From Chryseobacterium gleum (GTDB lineage: Bacteria; Bacteroidota; Bacteroidia; Flavobacteriales_D; Sanyastnellaceae): a DNA stretch of 5,283 nt. Shown here piece by piece: positions 1-5,283 of the stretch; position 1 is the stretch's first letter, and every line of letters starts with the position of its first letter. Where the stretch lies: the NCBI GenBank assembly GCA_945883885.1, contig CAMCYM010000121.1:1-5283 (forward strand), in the 5' to 3' direction. The notes below the pieces were generated by a model, which did no database searches, had not been told where the DNA came from, and worked only from the letters and a program-made list of their open reading frames with translations. A program made the translations under genes and the position numbers.

Positions 1-3000
1 TGCACGCAGCAGCATCCATGCAGCCCACGATTTGCTCCTCTTCAGCAGCCGGAGCATTCCACGTCACATACAAGCGCGGCGCCGTATTCGGTCCGCTGTC
101 GCGTGCTTCAGCTTCCCGACGGCCCGATCCCGTGATGAGGAAGTTCAACGCGTTTCCTGCGGACCATCCTTCCAAATCCACCACGTGCTGCACCAGCGAA
201 GTCAAGTCCGGAGTGGCTTGGTCTGTGCCTGCCGCTCCCACGGTCGTCCAGGCCGGGATGTTGTTCCAATTGACCCCGCCAAACCGCGGACGGCTGCTGA
301 TTCCAAACGGAACCGTAGTGCTAAAAATTTCCGCATTCGGAACACTTTCCACCTGCACTTGGACCGACGTCGCTCCGCTGTGGAGCGCATCCACTGTGAA
401 TTGCACATAAGCGGCGGTGACCGTAGCCCCAGCGGGGATGCTCACGCCTTGGAACCGGATGCCCACAATTTGGTTATCCGCCCCATCCTGCGTCAACTCC
501 AAATCAGAACTGTCGAGGTACGGCGTACCGTAAAAGCTCGAAGTCGGATTTACACTTTCTTCCGCGTCATCGTTGACATCTACGACCGGGAATACCGCGG
601 CGAATGCACACGACCCATCGTCCTCCACCGCAGCGGGGTTGAAGTTCGTCGCCGTCACATCCGTGCAGCCCAAGGCCACCGGTACGATGGCATATTCCAC
701 GTGCAGCACCGGAGCAGACGCAGGAACCCCGTCGTAGGCCTCGGCCTCACGACGGCCCGATCCCGTCAACACAAAGGCCAACGGATTGCCCGATGCCCAT
801 CCCTCCGAATCCACGACGTGCTGCACGAGGGCAGACAGGTCGGGCGTTGCTTGGTCTGCGCCTGCAGCTCCCACCACCGTCCAAGCCGGAATGTAGTCCC
901 ACGGCACACTGCCGAAGGTGGGGCGCGACGAAATCCCGAATGGCACCGATGTGCTGTATGCAGCCGGGGCCACTGCGTCTTCCACCGCCACGTTTACGCT
1001 GGTCACGCCGCTGTGCAGGGCGTCGACCGTGAACTGCAAGTAGGCCGAGGTGATGGTCGCCCCGACGGGGATGTTCACATTGCGGAACCGGATGCCCACG
1101 GCTTGGTTGTCCGAACCGTCTTGCGTCAATTCGAGGTCCGAACTATCGATGTACGGCGTGCCGAAGAAGGAAGACGCCGGATTCAGGCTCTCCTCCGCAT
1201 CGTCTTCTGAATAGGCCACTTGGAAGGCCAAGGTGCAGGGCGACTCCAACGTGCCCACCACACACGAGCCGTCGTCCGTCACCGCATTCGCGTCGTAGTT
1301 GCATGCTGTCGCGTCCGTGCAGCCCGGCGCACAGGTCGAGCCATTTCCACCACAGATGCCGCACACGTCGGCAAACAAGCAAGCCGCCGTTGCGCCGAAG
1401 TTGCAGGCCGTGGCATCCGCACACGCGGCGGGCAACAGCACCTGGATGCGGCCCGTGGTCACCGGCGGATAGGCCTGGTACGCCACGTCGGTCACGGTGC
1501 CTGCGAGGTCGAGGGTCAAGTAGTCGATGAACGCATCCGCAGCCCGAACCGTCGAGCCGACGAACACCTCGGTCCCCCAGGGGTAGCAGTCGCCGCCGAA
1601 GCCGGCCGGACCGCCGAGGCCTGCCGTGAAGTCCACGGTAGCCACCGGGATGGAAACACCCGGCACAGGAACGCCGTTTTCGATGATGACCAGCCCGTTA
1701 TCGAGGACCAAGCTCTTCACGCGGAGGCCGCCGAACGTGGTGCTGCAGTCTGCGGGGTTGTTCACGTAAGGCGCTGCGGTGACGTCGTAAACAAGGGTGC
1801 CGCCTGAAATTTGGGCAAAGCGCCCGTCATCGCCGCTGATCGCGCCCGTCAACGGATTCAGCGTGATCTTGCTGACCGCGTTCTCGAAGACGAGCTTCAG
1901 CTGCTCGGAAGTCACCGAGGGAAGTACCGCGATGAAGTTTGCGAACGGCAGAATGTCGTTCATGTCCACCTCCGTCAGCGTGTAGCCAGCGGGGTAGATG
2001 CAGCCTTGGCTCGAGCCGTAGCCGTTGCAACGGATGCCGCCGCCGTTTGCGATGCCGAGGACCGGCATGGGAATCGTGGGGTCTGCCGTGGCCAAATCCC
2101 TTCCGGCCTTCAAATACGCGTCCGCCACGATGTTGCCGATGCCGTTTGCCCGCGAGCGCACGAAGGGTTTGCGGACGTCGAGGTCGATTTGGGTCACGCA
2201 GGTCGCTCCGTTCGCGGCAAGAGCAGCGAGTTCCGCCTGCACCGGCTGCACCACGGCCATGTATACCGCTGCATCGGAAGGGGCCGTCGGGCCGAGGTCC
2301 ACTTGGCGGATGCCGCTCACCTCCGGATGGGTGTTCGTCACCAGTCCGTTCGCGTCAAAGGTCACAGTCAGCGCACCCAGGTGGGTGTAGTTGCCGACCG
2401 TCGTTACAATATGTACGGTTGCACCGCTGGCATCCATCACCTGGTAGGGGTAGGGGCCAAACACCGGGTGCGGGCCGTTGTACCCCGCGTCATTCGTCAA
2501 ATAGTTGTCTCCGCCGCCAGCCACCACGATGTCGATGCCGCTGAGCAGCGCTGAGAGTTCGATGTCGTTCGTGATGCTCTGCAGGTGCGAGATGAGAACA
2601 ATCTTGTTCACCCCAGCCGCCTCCAACGCAGTCACCTGGGCCTGAATGGCACCTACAATGTCCGGGTTGATGGTCGTAGCGCCGGGGCTCGTGATGCCGA
2701 TGAGCTCTGGCGTAATGGCTCCGATGATGCCGATTTGCTCGCCGTCCCGCTCCACCACCGTGCTCGGCAGGATGCGGCCTGCGTCGACCAAGGCCTGAAG
2801 CGAAGGCACGTTCTCAAAGCTGAGGTTGCAGCTGAGGAAGGGCGGTTGCGAAGCGGTGAACGACGAAATGAACGCCGCGAGCGCGTCCGGACCGAAGTCG
2901 AATTCGTGGTTGCCGATGGCCAGTGCGTCGTAGTCGAGCATGGACAGGGCGATGGCGTCGTAGGGCGTGCCCGTCGGTTGGGCGCTCTCGTCGAGCCAAA

Positions 3001-4987
3001 GCCCGAGGATGGCCCCGGCGAGCATGTTGTCGCCGCTGCTCACGAACAACGAAGGAAGGCCCGCAGCATCGGCCGCCGCCCGCTCGGTGCCGAGCACAGA
3101 AGCGAAGTGGTCGATGTTGCCGAGGGACGACTCCCCGTCGTTGTTGTGCAACAGCACGAAGGTGAAGTCCCCCGGCGTTTCCTCTTCCGCATCCGCTGCG
3201 AGCGGGGCAGGATTTTCCACCACCGGCAAGGCCGTCGCTGCGGTGGTCACATTCCGCGGAATCGTGTCCAAACCGAAGGCCGGCGCGAGGACATCGCGGT
3301 ACGTGTCCGAGTAGCTGACCATGCTCACATCGTGCTGCAAGGTCCAGTTATCGCGGTCTTCAATGCCCGTCGTCCCGGCCAAGTTGTTCCAAGTTGCGGG
3401 CACACCTGCCGTGGAACGCACATTGTAGTAGTCGGCTTGTGCCTTGGTGGCATCCAACCCGACCACGGTGAATCCGCTGACCATTTGACGGAAGTGCTCG
3501 ACGTAGGGAATCAGCGTCTTGACGCTGTCGTCCGGCACGCCGAAGCTGCGCACATCGCCCGCGATTTGGGTGGTGACAAACTCCGCACCGATGGTCGCGC
3601 CCGTCGTGAAATCGCTCACCAGGGTGTTCGCCCAAGCGCTGTGGATGTCGCCCGTCAGCACGAGCGGGTTCGATACGCCGTTCACGGCGAGGGTGTTGTA
3701 TAGCCACGCGCGGTCCGCTTGGTAGCCGTCCCAGTTGTCGTAGCTGAGCGCAACGAAGTCTCCGATGTCCAACCCGCCAGTCGTCGCGGCGAAGGCCTGT
3801 GCGATTGAAGCCCCTCCGAGCCCGGCTTGCGGGGCGTTGAGGTCCACGATGGGCAGGCCGGCCATGACAGTTTGGTTCACGATCACATTCCACGCCGCAT
3901 TCGACGCCGCCAACTCAGCCGCCAACCAAGCTTTCTGGTCCGCGCCCAGCATGGTCCGCGCCGGAGAAGCAGCCGCGGCGTTTGCCAAATAGATGCCCTG
4001 AAGGTTTGCCGGATTCGCGAGGTACGCGGCCGGGTTTGCATACAACTGATTCACGTTCGGCACTTCCACCTGCTCGCTGCGGGCGTGGACCCGGGTCTCG
4101 AGGAAGTAGAATTTGGCCAAATCTCCCACCTCGATTGAACGGAATGCCGGCACGCCCGCGCCGGTCAACGGAATGTCGCGCACGGGATTCCACTCGTAAT
4201 AAGCTTGCAACGCCGCCTGCAACCGGTCCGCCCAAACTCCTTCCGTGGCCGCATTGTGATTCTGTGCGCCACCGGCCCACGCGTTGTTGACGGTCTCGTG
4301 ATCGTCCCAGCTCATGTACCAACCGTACTGGCGGTGCGCAGCTTGCAAATCGATGTCGCGCTTGTAGTTGCTCTGGCGCGCACGGTAGTCAGCGAGCGAG
4401 ATGGTCTCGTTCTCGGGAAGGTGGGTCCGCCCGGCGATGGAGTTGCCGTAGACGTCAGCACCATATTCATATGTATAGTCCCCCACATGGAACACTGCTT
4501 GGAGGTCGTTCCGATCGGCAATCGCGCGGTAGGCGTTGAAGAATCCGCCTTCGTAGTTCGCGCAGGATGCGAGCGCAAAACGGAAATCCGCCGCGTTCGT
4601 AAGCGACGCAGGCAGCGTCTTCGTCCGACCGACCTGAGAGGTACCTTCTGCCGTGCTGAATGCGTAATAGTACCACGTATCCGCTGCAAGGCCGCTGGCG
4701 TCCACCTTCACGGTATAGTCCCGGTCGGCCCCGGTGACGAAATCGCCTTGTGCGACCACCGGGGTCAAGTCCGCCTCCGTGGAAACCACCCAATGGACGG
4801 TTTGGGGAGCAGCAGAAGCCGTGGTCACGCGGGTCCAGAGAATGACCCGGTCGGACAGGGCGTCGCCTGAGGCCACGCCGTGGTGGAACGGATGGTGCGG
4901 AACGGATGCATCCGGAGCGGGGTACTGGGCAAAAGCCCCCGCTGCAGTGCACAAGATCCACACCGTGGTCAGCAAGAAAGAGCGCAT
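1..4987 (-). CDS. Secreted PhoD-family phosphatase fused to a UshA-like 5'-nucleotidase domain, with C-terminal repeat modules (3' end outside window)
   Basis: The frame runs from ATG at 4987 to the left edge without a stop, giving at least 1,662 residues; the C-terminus is missing. Order by residue: signal peptide 1-20; PhoD-type phosphatase about 36-570; acidic linker about 583-607; metallophosphatase half about 608-860; 5'-nucleotidase C-terminal half about 920-1180; Cys-rich segment 1188-1219; GCTD repeat 1222-1242; beta module 1262-1432; GCTD repeat 1440-1460; beta module 1473-1643; start of another GCTD repeat at 1655. PhoD and UshA families hydrolyse phosphodiesters/monoesters and nucleotides, so a role in extracytoplasmic phosphate scavenging is inferred. 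The ATG is chosen because a clean signal peptide follows at once and I see no upstream in-frame ATG close by. No Shine-Dalgarno sequence precedes it, as is common in Bacteroidota; a purine-rich GGAGGAAAGG lies far upstream. Domain calls are strong; exact substrates are unknown. Confidence 0.95.
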   Translation of the reverse strand, partial: MRSFLLTTVWILCTAAGAFAQYPAPDASVPHHPFHHGVASGDALSDRVILWTRVTTASAAPQTVHWVVSTEADLTPVVAQGDFVTGADRDYTVKVDASGLAADTWYYYAFSTAEGTSQVGRTKTLPASLTNAADFRFALASCANYEGGFFNAYRAIADRNDLQAVFHVGDYTYEYGADVYGNSIAGRTHLPENETISLADYRARQSNYKRDIDLQAAHRQYGWYMSWDDHETVNNAWAGGAQNHNAATEGVWADRLQAALQAYYEWNPVRDIPLTGAGVPAFRSIEVGDLAKFYFLETRVHARSEQVEVPNVNQLYANPAAYLANPANLQGIYLANAAAASPARTMLGADQKAWLAAELAASNAAWNVIVNQTVMAGLPIVDLNAPQAGLGGASIAQAFAATTGGLDIGDFVALSYDNWDGYQADRAWLYNTLAVNGVSNPLVLTGDIHSAWANTLVSDFTTGATIGAEFVTTQIAGDVRSFGVPDDSVKTLIPYVEHFRQMVSGFTVVGLDATKAQADYYNVRSTAGVPATWNNLAGTTGIEDRDNWTLQHDVSMVSYSDTYRDVLAPAFGLDTIPRNVTTAATALPVVENPAPLAADAEEETPGDFTFVLLHNNDGESSLGNIDHFASVLGTERAAADAAGLPSLFVSSGDNMLAGAILGLWLDESAQPTGTPYDAIALSMLDYDALAIGNHEFDFGPDALAAFISSFTASQPPFLSCNLSFENVPSLQALVDAGRILPSTVVERDGEQIGIIGAITPELIGITSPGATTINPDIVGAIQAQVTALEAAGVNKIVLISHLQSITNDIELSALLSGIDIVVAGGGDNYLTNDAGYNGPHPVFGPYPYQVMDASGATVHIVTTVGNYTHLGALTVTFDANGLVTNTHPEVSGIRQVDLGPTAPSDAAVYMAVVQPVQAELAALAANGATCVTQIDLDVRKPFVRSRANGIGNIVADAYLKAGRDLATADPTIPMPVLGIANGGGIRCNGYGSSQGCIYPAGYTLTEVDMNDILPFANFIAVLPSVTSEQLKLVFENAVSKITLNPLTGAISGDDGRFAQISGGTLVYDVTAAPYVNNPADCSTTFGGLRVKSLVLDNGLVIIENGVPVPGVSIPVATVDFTAGLGGPAGFGGDCYPWGTEVFVGSTVRAADAFIDYLTLDLAGTVTDVAYQAYPPVTTGRIQVLLPAACADATACNFGATAACLFADVCGICGGNGSTCAPGCTDATACNYDANAVTDDGSCVVGTLESPCTLAFQVAYSEDDAEESLNPASSFFGTPYIDSSDLELTQDGSDNQAVGIRFRNVNIPVGATITSAYLQFTVDALHSGVTSVNVAVEDAVAPAAYSTSVPFGISSRPTFGSVPWDYIPAWTVVGAAGADQATPDLSALVQHVVDSEGWASGNPLAFVLTGSGRREAEAYDGVPASAPVLHVEYAIVPVALGCTDVTATNFNPAAVEDDGSCAFAAVFPVVDVNDDAEESVNPTSSFYGTPYLDSSDLELTQDGADNQIVGIRFQGVSIPAGATVTAAYVQFTVDALHSGATSVQVQVESVPNAEIFSTTVPFGISSRPRFGGVNWNNIPAWTTVGAAGTDQATPDLTSLVQHVVDLEGWSAGNALNFLITGSGRREAEARDSGPNTAPRLYVTWNAPAAEEEQIVGCMDAAAC
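2..25 (-). repeat. Start of a further GCTD-type repeat, cut by the window edge
   Basis: Residues 1655-1662 read GCMDAAAC, matching the beginning of the GCTD repeats, with Met in place of Thr. It follows module B at the spacing expected of the array, so more repeats or modules, or a terminal sorting domain, should follow to the left. Confidence 0.7.
59..571 (-). repeat. Beta-rich module B (residues 1473-1643), second tandem copy
   Basis: The 171 residues line up with module A at a constant offset of 211 codons; I counted 121 identical positions (about 71%) and no insertion or deletion. Conserved blocks are SSDLELTQDG, QFTVDALHSG, VPFGISSRP, VGAAG, LVQHVVD and TGSGRREAEA. Codons differ often even where residues are the same, so the duplication is not recent. 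An acidic tail (AAEEEQ, 1647-1652) follows before the next GCTD repeat. Confidence 0.85.
608..670 (-). repeat. GCTD...DDGSC repeat, complete copy 2
   Basis: Residues 1440-1460 begin GCTDVTATNFNPAA and end EDDGSC, again 21 residues. One cysteine of copy 1 is replaced by Thr (ATACNY becomes ATATNF), so the disulfide pattern differs. It links module A to module B. Confidence 0.8.
692..1204 (-). repeat. Beta-rich module A (residues 1262-1432), first of two tandem copies
   Basis: The 171-residue module starts DDAEESLNPASSFFGTPY, continues with SSDLELTQDG, VGIRFRNVNIPVGATI, AYLQFTVDALHSG, VPFGISSRP, IPAWTVVG, ATPDLSALVQHVVD and TGSGRREAEA, and ends VLHVEY. The alternating hydrophobic pattern and the 'IPxGATIxxAYLQFTVD' style suggest a beta-sandwich. 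It resembles modules related to DNRLRE/CBM-type domains in secreted bacterial enzymes, but I am not certain of the family name. It aligns with module B without any gap. Likely roles are substrate or glycan binding, or acting as a spacer. Confidence 0.8.
1262..1324 (-). repeat. GCTD...DDGSC repeat, complete copy 1
   Basis: Residues 1222-1242 (21 residues) begin GCTDATACNYDANA and end TDDGSC. This short Cys- and Asp-rich repeat is frequent in secreted and surface proteins of Flavobacteriales and related bacteria. The two or three cysteines may form a disulfide and the acidic residues may bind calcium; both are inferences. It precedes the first 171-residue module. Confidence 0.8.
1331..1426 (-). 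repeat. Cys-rich segment with degenerate GCTD-type repeat and CGICGGNGSTC motif
   Basis: Residues 1188-1219 directly follow the nucleotidase unit. The start, CADATACNF, resembles the ADATACNY-type core of the next repeat but lacks the DDGSC ending; instead it continues into CLFADVCGICGGNGSTC. Cysteines fall at 1189, 1195, 1203, 1209, 1212 and 1219, suggesting disulfide pairing in an extracytoplasmic compartment. Similar CGxCGG segments occur beside GCTD repeats in large secreted proteins of Bacteroidota (family knowledge from memory). Confidence 0.65.
1448..3166 (-). other. 5'-nucleotidase/UshA-like metallophosphatase unit with variant metal motifs (about residues 608-1180)
   Basis: The N-terminal half shows FVLLHNNDGESSL (610-622), SSGDNMLAG (650-658), AIGNHEFDFG (690-699), CNL (720-722) and LISHL (798-802). 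The C-terminal half shows IGNIVADA (950-957), NGGGIR (981-986), NDILPFANF (1010-1018), GRFAQISG (1055-1062) and VATVDF with GGDCY (1131-1135). These are the expected landmarks of the calcineurin-like and 5'-nucleotidase C-terminal domains. Two metal motifs are not canonical: the usual D-x-H is DGE at 617-619, and the usual GHSH/GHSQ is GGGDN at 824-828. The GDN, NHE and SHL motifs are kept. The fold call is firm. Activity and substrate are uncertain: it could be a working variant subfamily or an altered, regulatory or binding domain. An acidic, proline-rich linker (about 583-607) separates it from the PhoD part. Confidence 0.88.
3278..4882 (-). other. PhoD-like alkaline phosphatase/phosphodiesterase domain (about residues 36-570)
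   Basis: The domain opens with the PhoD N-terminal signature HGVASGDALSDRVILWTRV (36-54), followed by a fibronectin-like stretch including WYYYAF (105-110). The catalytic part has ASC with Cys142, FHVGDYTYEYG (Asp170, Tyr173), SWDDHE (Asp228, Asp229, His230), VNQTVM (370-375), DNWDGY (417-422), LTGDIHSAW (Asp447, His449) and EFV (469-471). These match the family's conserved motifs that hold the metal cluster (iron and calcium in characterised Bacillus PhoD). Nothing essential looks missing, so this half is predicted to be active. Length and motif order are normal for the family. The boundaries, especially the C-terminal one, are approximate. Confidence 0.92.
4928..4987 (-). other. Sec-type signal peptide (residues 1-20)
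   Basis: The N-terminus has Met-Arg, then a hydrophobic stretch (FLLTTVWILCTAAG) and an Ala-Phe-Ala site before Gln21, a classic signal peptidase I pattern. There is no twin-arginine motif, so export is predicted to be by Sec. Cys13 sits inside the hydrophobic core with WIL before it, which does not fit a lipobox, so a lipoprotein is unlikely. Sec export of the precursor is the usual first step for type IX secretion cargo. Confidence 0.85.
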
Positions 4988-5132
4988 GGGAAAGTGATTT
5001 GGGTTGCGGGTGCAAGTTCTCCGCAGACCTTTCCTCCCCCAGTAAAGCCTCGGTAACCCTTCGGTTGTCTGTGCGCAACGCCGGTGTTGCGGGAGTGTTA
5101 AACTTTACATTCCGGCAACGCTGCGCTCACGC
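4988..5132 (-). other. Intergenic region with AT-rich island and overlapping inverted repeats
   Basis: These 145 bases separate the DoxX-like stop from the phosphatase ATG. The arms 5086-5093 and 5112-5119 are complementary at 7 of 8 positions around an AT-rich loop holding the palindrome TAAACTTTA (5099-5107). The first of these arms can instead pair with 5075-5079. A weak third hairpin, AACC/GGTT, lies at 5055-5066. There is no T-run typical of an intrinsic terminator. I find no clear Bacteroidota promoter (TTTG with TANNTTTG); the AT-rich island, read on the minus strand as GTAAAGTTTAAC, is the only candidate -7 region. The function is unresolved: it may be a terminator, a promoter or both. 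Confidence 0.3.
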
Positions 5133-5283
5133 TCACTTCTTGTCCCACCCGAAGCGGCCGCCCCCGGTAAGGACGAGCGCCGCGAACGGGATGAGGTAGA
5201 GCAGCGCGTGTTCCATTTCGCCCAGCCCCTCGCCCCAATGCGCCCCGAACGCCGCCACGCCCATCGTGAACGCCGCCGGAACC
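5133..5283 (-). CDS. C-terminal fragment of a DoxX-family-like membrane protein (5' end outside window)
   Basis: The last 49 codons enter from the right edge and end at TGA (5133-5135). The fragment has a hydrophobic stretch (VPAAFTMGVAAFGAHW), then GEGLGEMEHALLYLIPFAAL, LVLTGGGRFGWD and two lysines. A final transmembrane helix of the form 'E-x-ALLYL...ALxLTGxGRFxxD' before a short polar tail is typical of DoxX-family proteins, small four-helix membrane proteins whose functions are mostly poorly defined. The same strand and 145-base gap allow, but do not prove, co-transcription with the phosphatase gene. Only the tail is visible, so the family call rests on this one motif. Confidence 0.7.
   Translation of the reverse strand, partial: VPAAFTMGVAAFGAHWGEGLGEMEHALLYLIPFAALVLTGGGRFGWDKK

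Noticed and set aside
59..1204. Tandem DNA repeat as a possible CRISPR array or mobile element
   Set aside because: The periodicity is a protein-level duplication of 211 codons within one coding frame. There are no short identical direct repeats with unique spacers, no terminal inverted repeats and no transposase.
32..1210. Long open frame on the plus strand (392 codons), opposite the repeat modules
   Set aside because: It lies in exact antisense register with the codons of the minus-strand gene, so stops are avoided because of GC-rich codon use. Its translation is Arg- and His-rich with no recognisable domain.
1811..2554. Plus-strand open frame of 247 codons, and the similar one at 2585-3703
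   Set aside because: These are codon-aligned antisense shadows of the 5'-nucleotidase and PhoD regions, with low-complexity Arg/His/Val-rich translations and no family motifs.
4928..4987. Possible lipoprotein signal using Cys13
   Set aside because: The residues before Cys13 are WIL, which do not match a lipobox, and a good signal peptidase I site (AFA before Gln21) lies after it.
5028..5040. GGAGGAAAGG on the minus strand as a Shine-Dalgarno site
   Set aside because: It lies some 40 bases upstream of the ATG at 4987, too far to place a ribosome there, and no alternative in-frame start with a signal peptide lies just after it.
4467..5078. Minus-strand open frame of 203 codons starting upstream of the phosphatase gene
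   Set aside because: It is in a different frame from the phosphatase and overlaps its signal peptide and PhoD N-terminal coding. Its translation is Arg/Pro/Gly-rich with no motif, while the overlapped frame has clear family signatures.

Overview
The window is dominated by one very large secreted, multidomain protein gene on the minus strand. It begins with an ATG at 4987 and stays open, without a stop or frame change, to the left edge: 1,662 codons, 3' end missing. A second minus-strand gene, of which only the last 49 codons are present, enters from the right edge and stops at 5133. I translated the large frame codon by codon; it explains almost every base from 1 to 4987, and the many other open frames in this GC-rich stretch are shadows.

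The large protein reads, from the N-terminus: a Sec-type signal peptide; a PhoD-family alkaline phosphatase/phosphodiesterase domain with its metal-site motifs present; an acidic linker; a UshA-like 5'-nucleotidase/metallophosphatase unit (calcineurin-like half plus 5'-nucleotidase C-terminal half); a cysteine-rich segment; and then an alternating array of short 'GCTD...DDGSC' repeats and 171-residue beta-rich modules. Two such modules are complete and about 71% identical to each other by hand count. A further GCTD-type repeat starts at the left edge and is cut. The likely job is hydrolysis of organic phosphate (phosphodiesters or monoesters, possibly nucleotides) outside the cytoplasm, with the C-terminal array acting as stalk, adhesion or binding region.

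The repeats, the Sec signal and the missing Shine-Dalgarno sequence suggest a GC-rich member of the Bacteroidota (Flavobacteriales-like), in which such proteins are usually delivered by the type IX secretion system. The C-terminal sorting domain that would prove this would lie outside the window. The taxonomic call is an inference from protein style, not from a marker gene.

The upstream partial gene ends like a DoxX-family small membrane protein. The 145-base gap between the genes carries an AT-rich island and overlapping inverted repeats, but no promoter or terminator I can call firmly. The most notable points are the fusion of two unrelated phosphatase folds in one chain, the non-canonical metal-ligand motifs in the second one, and the duplicated C-terminal modules.
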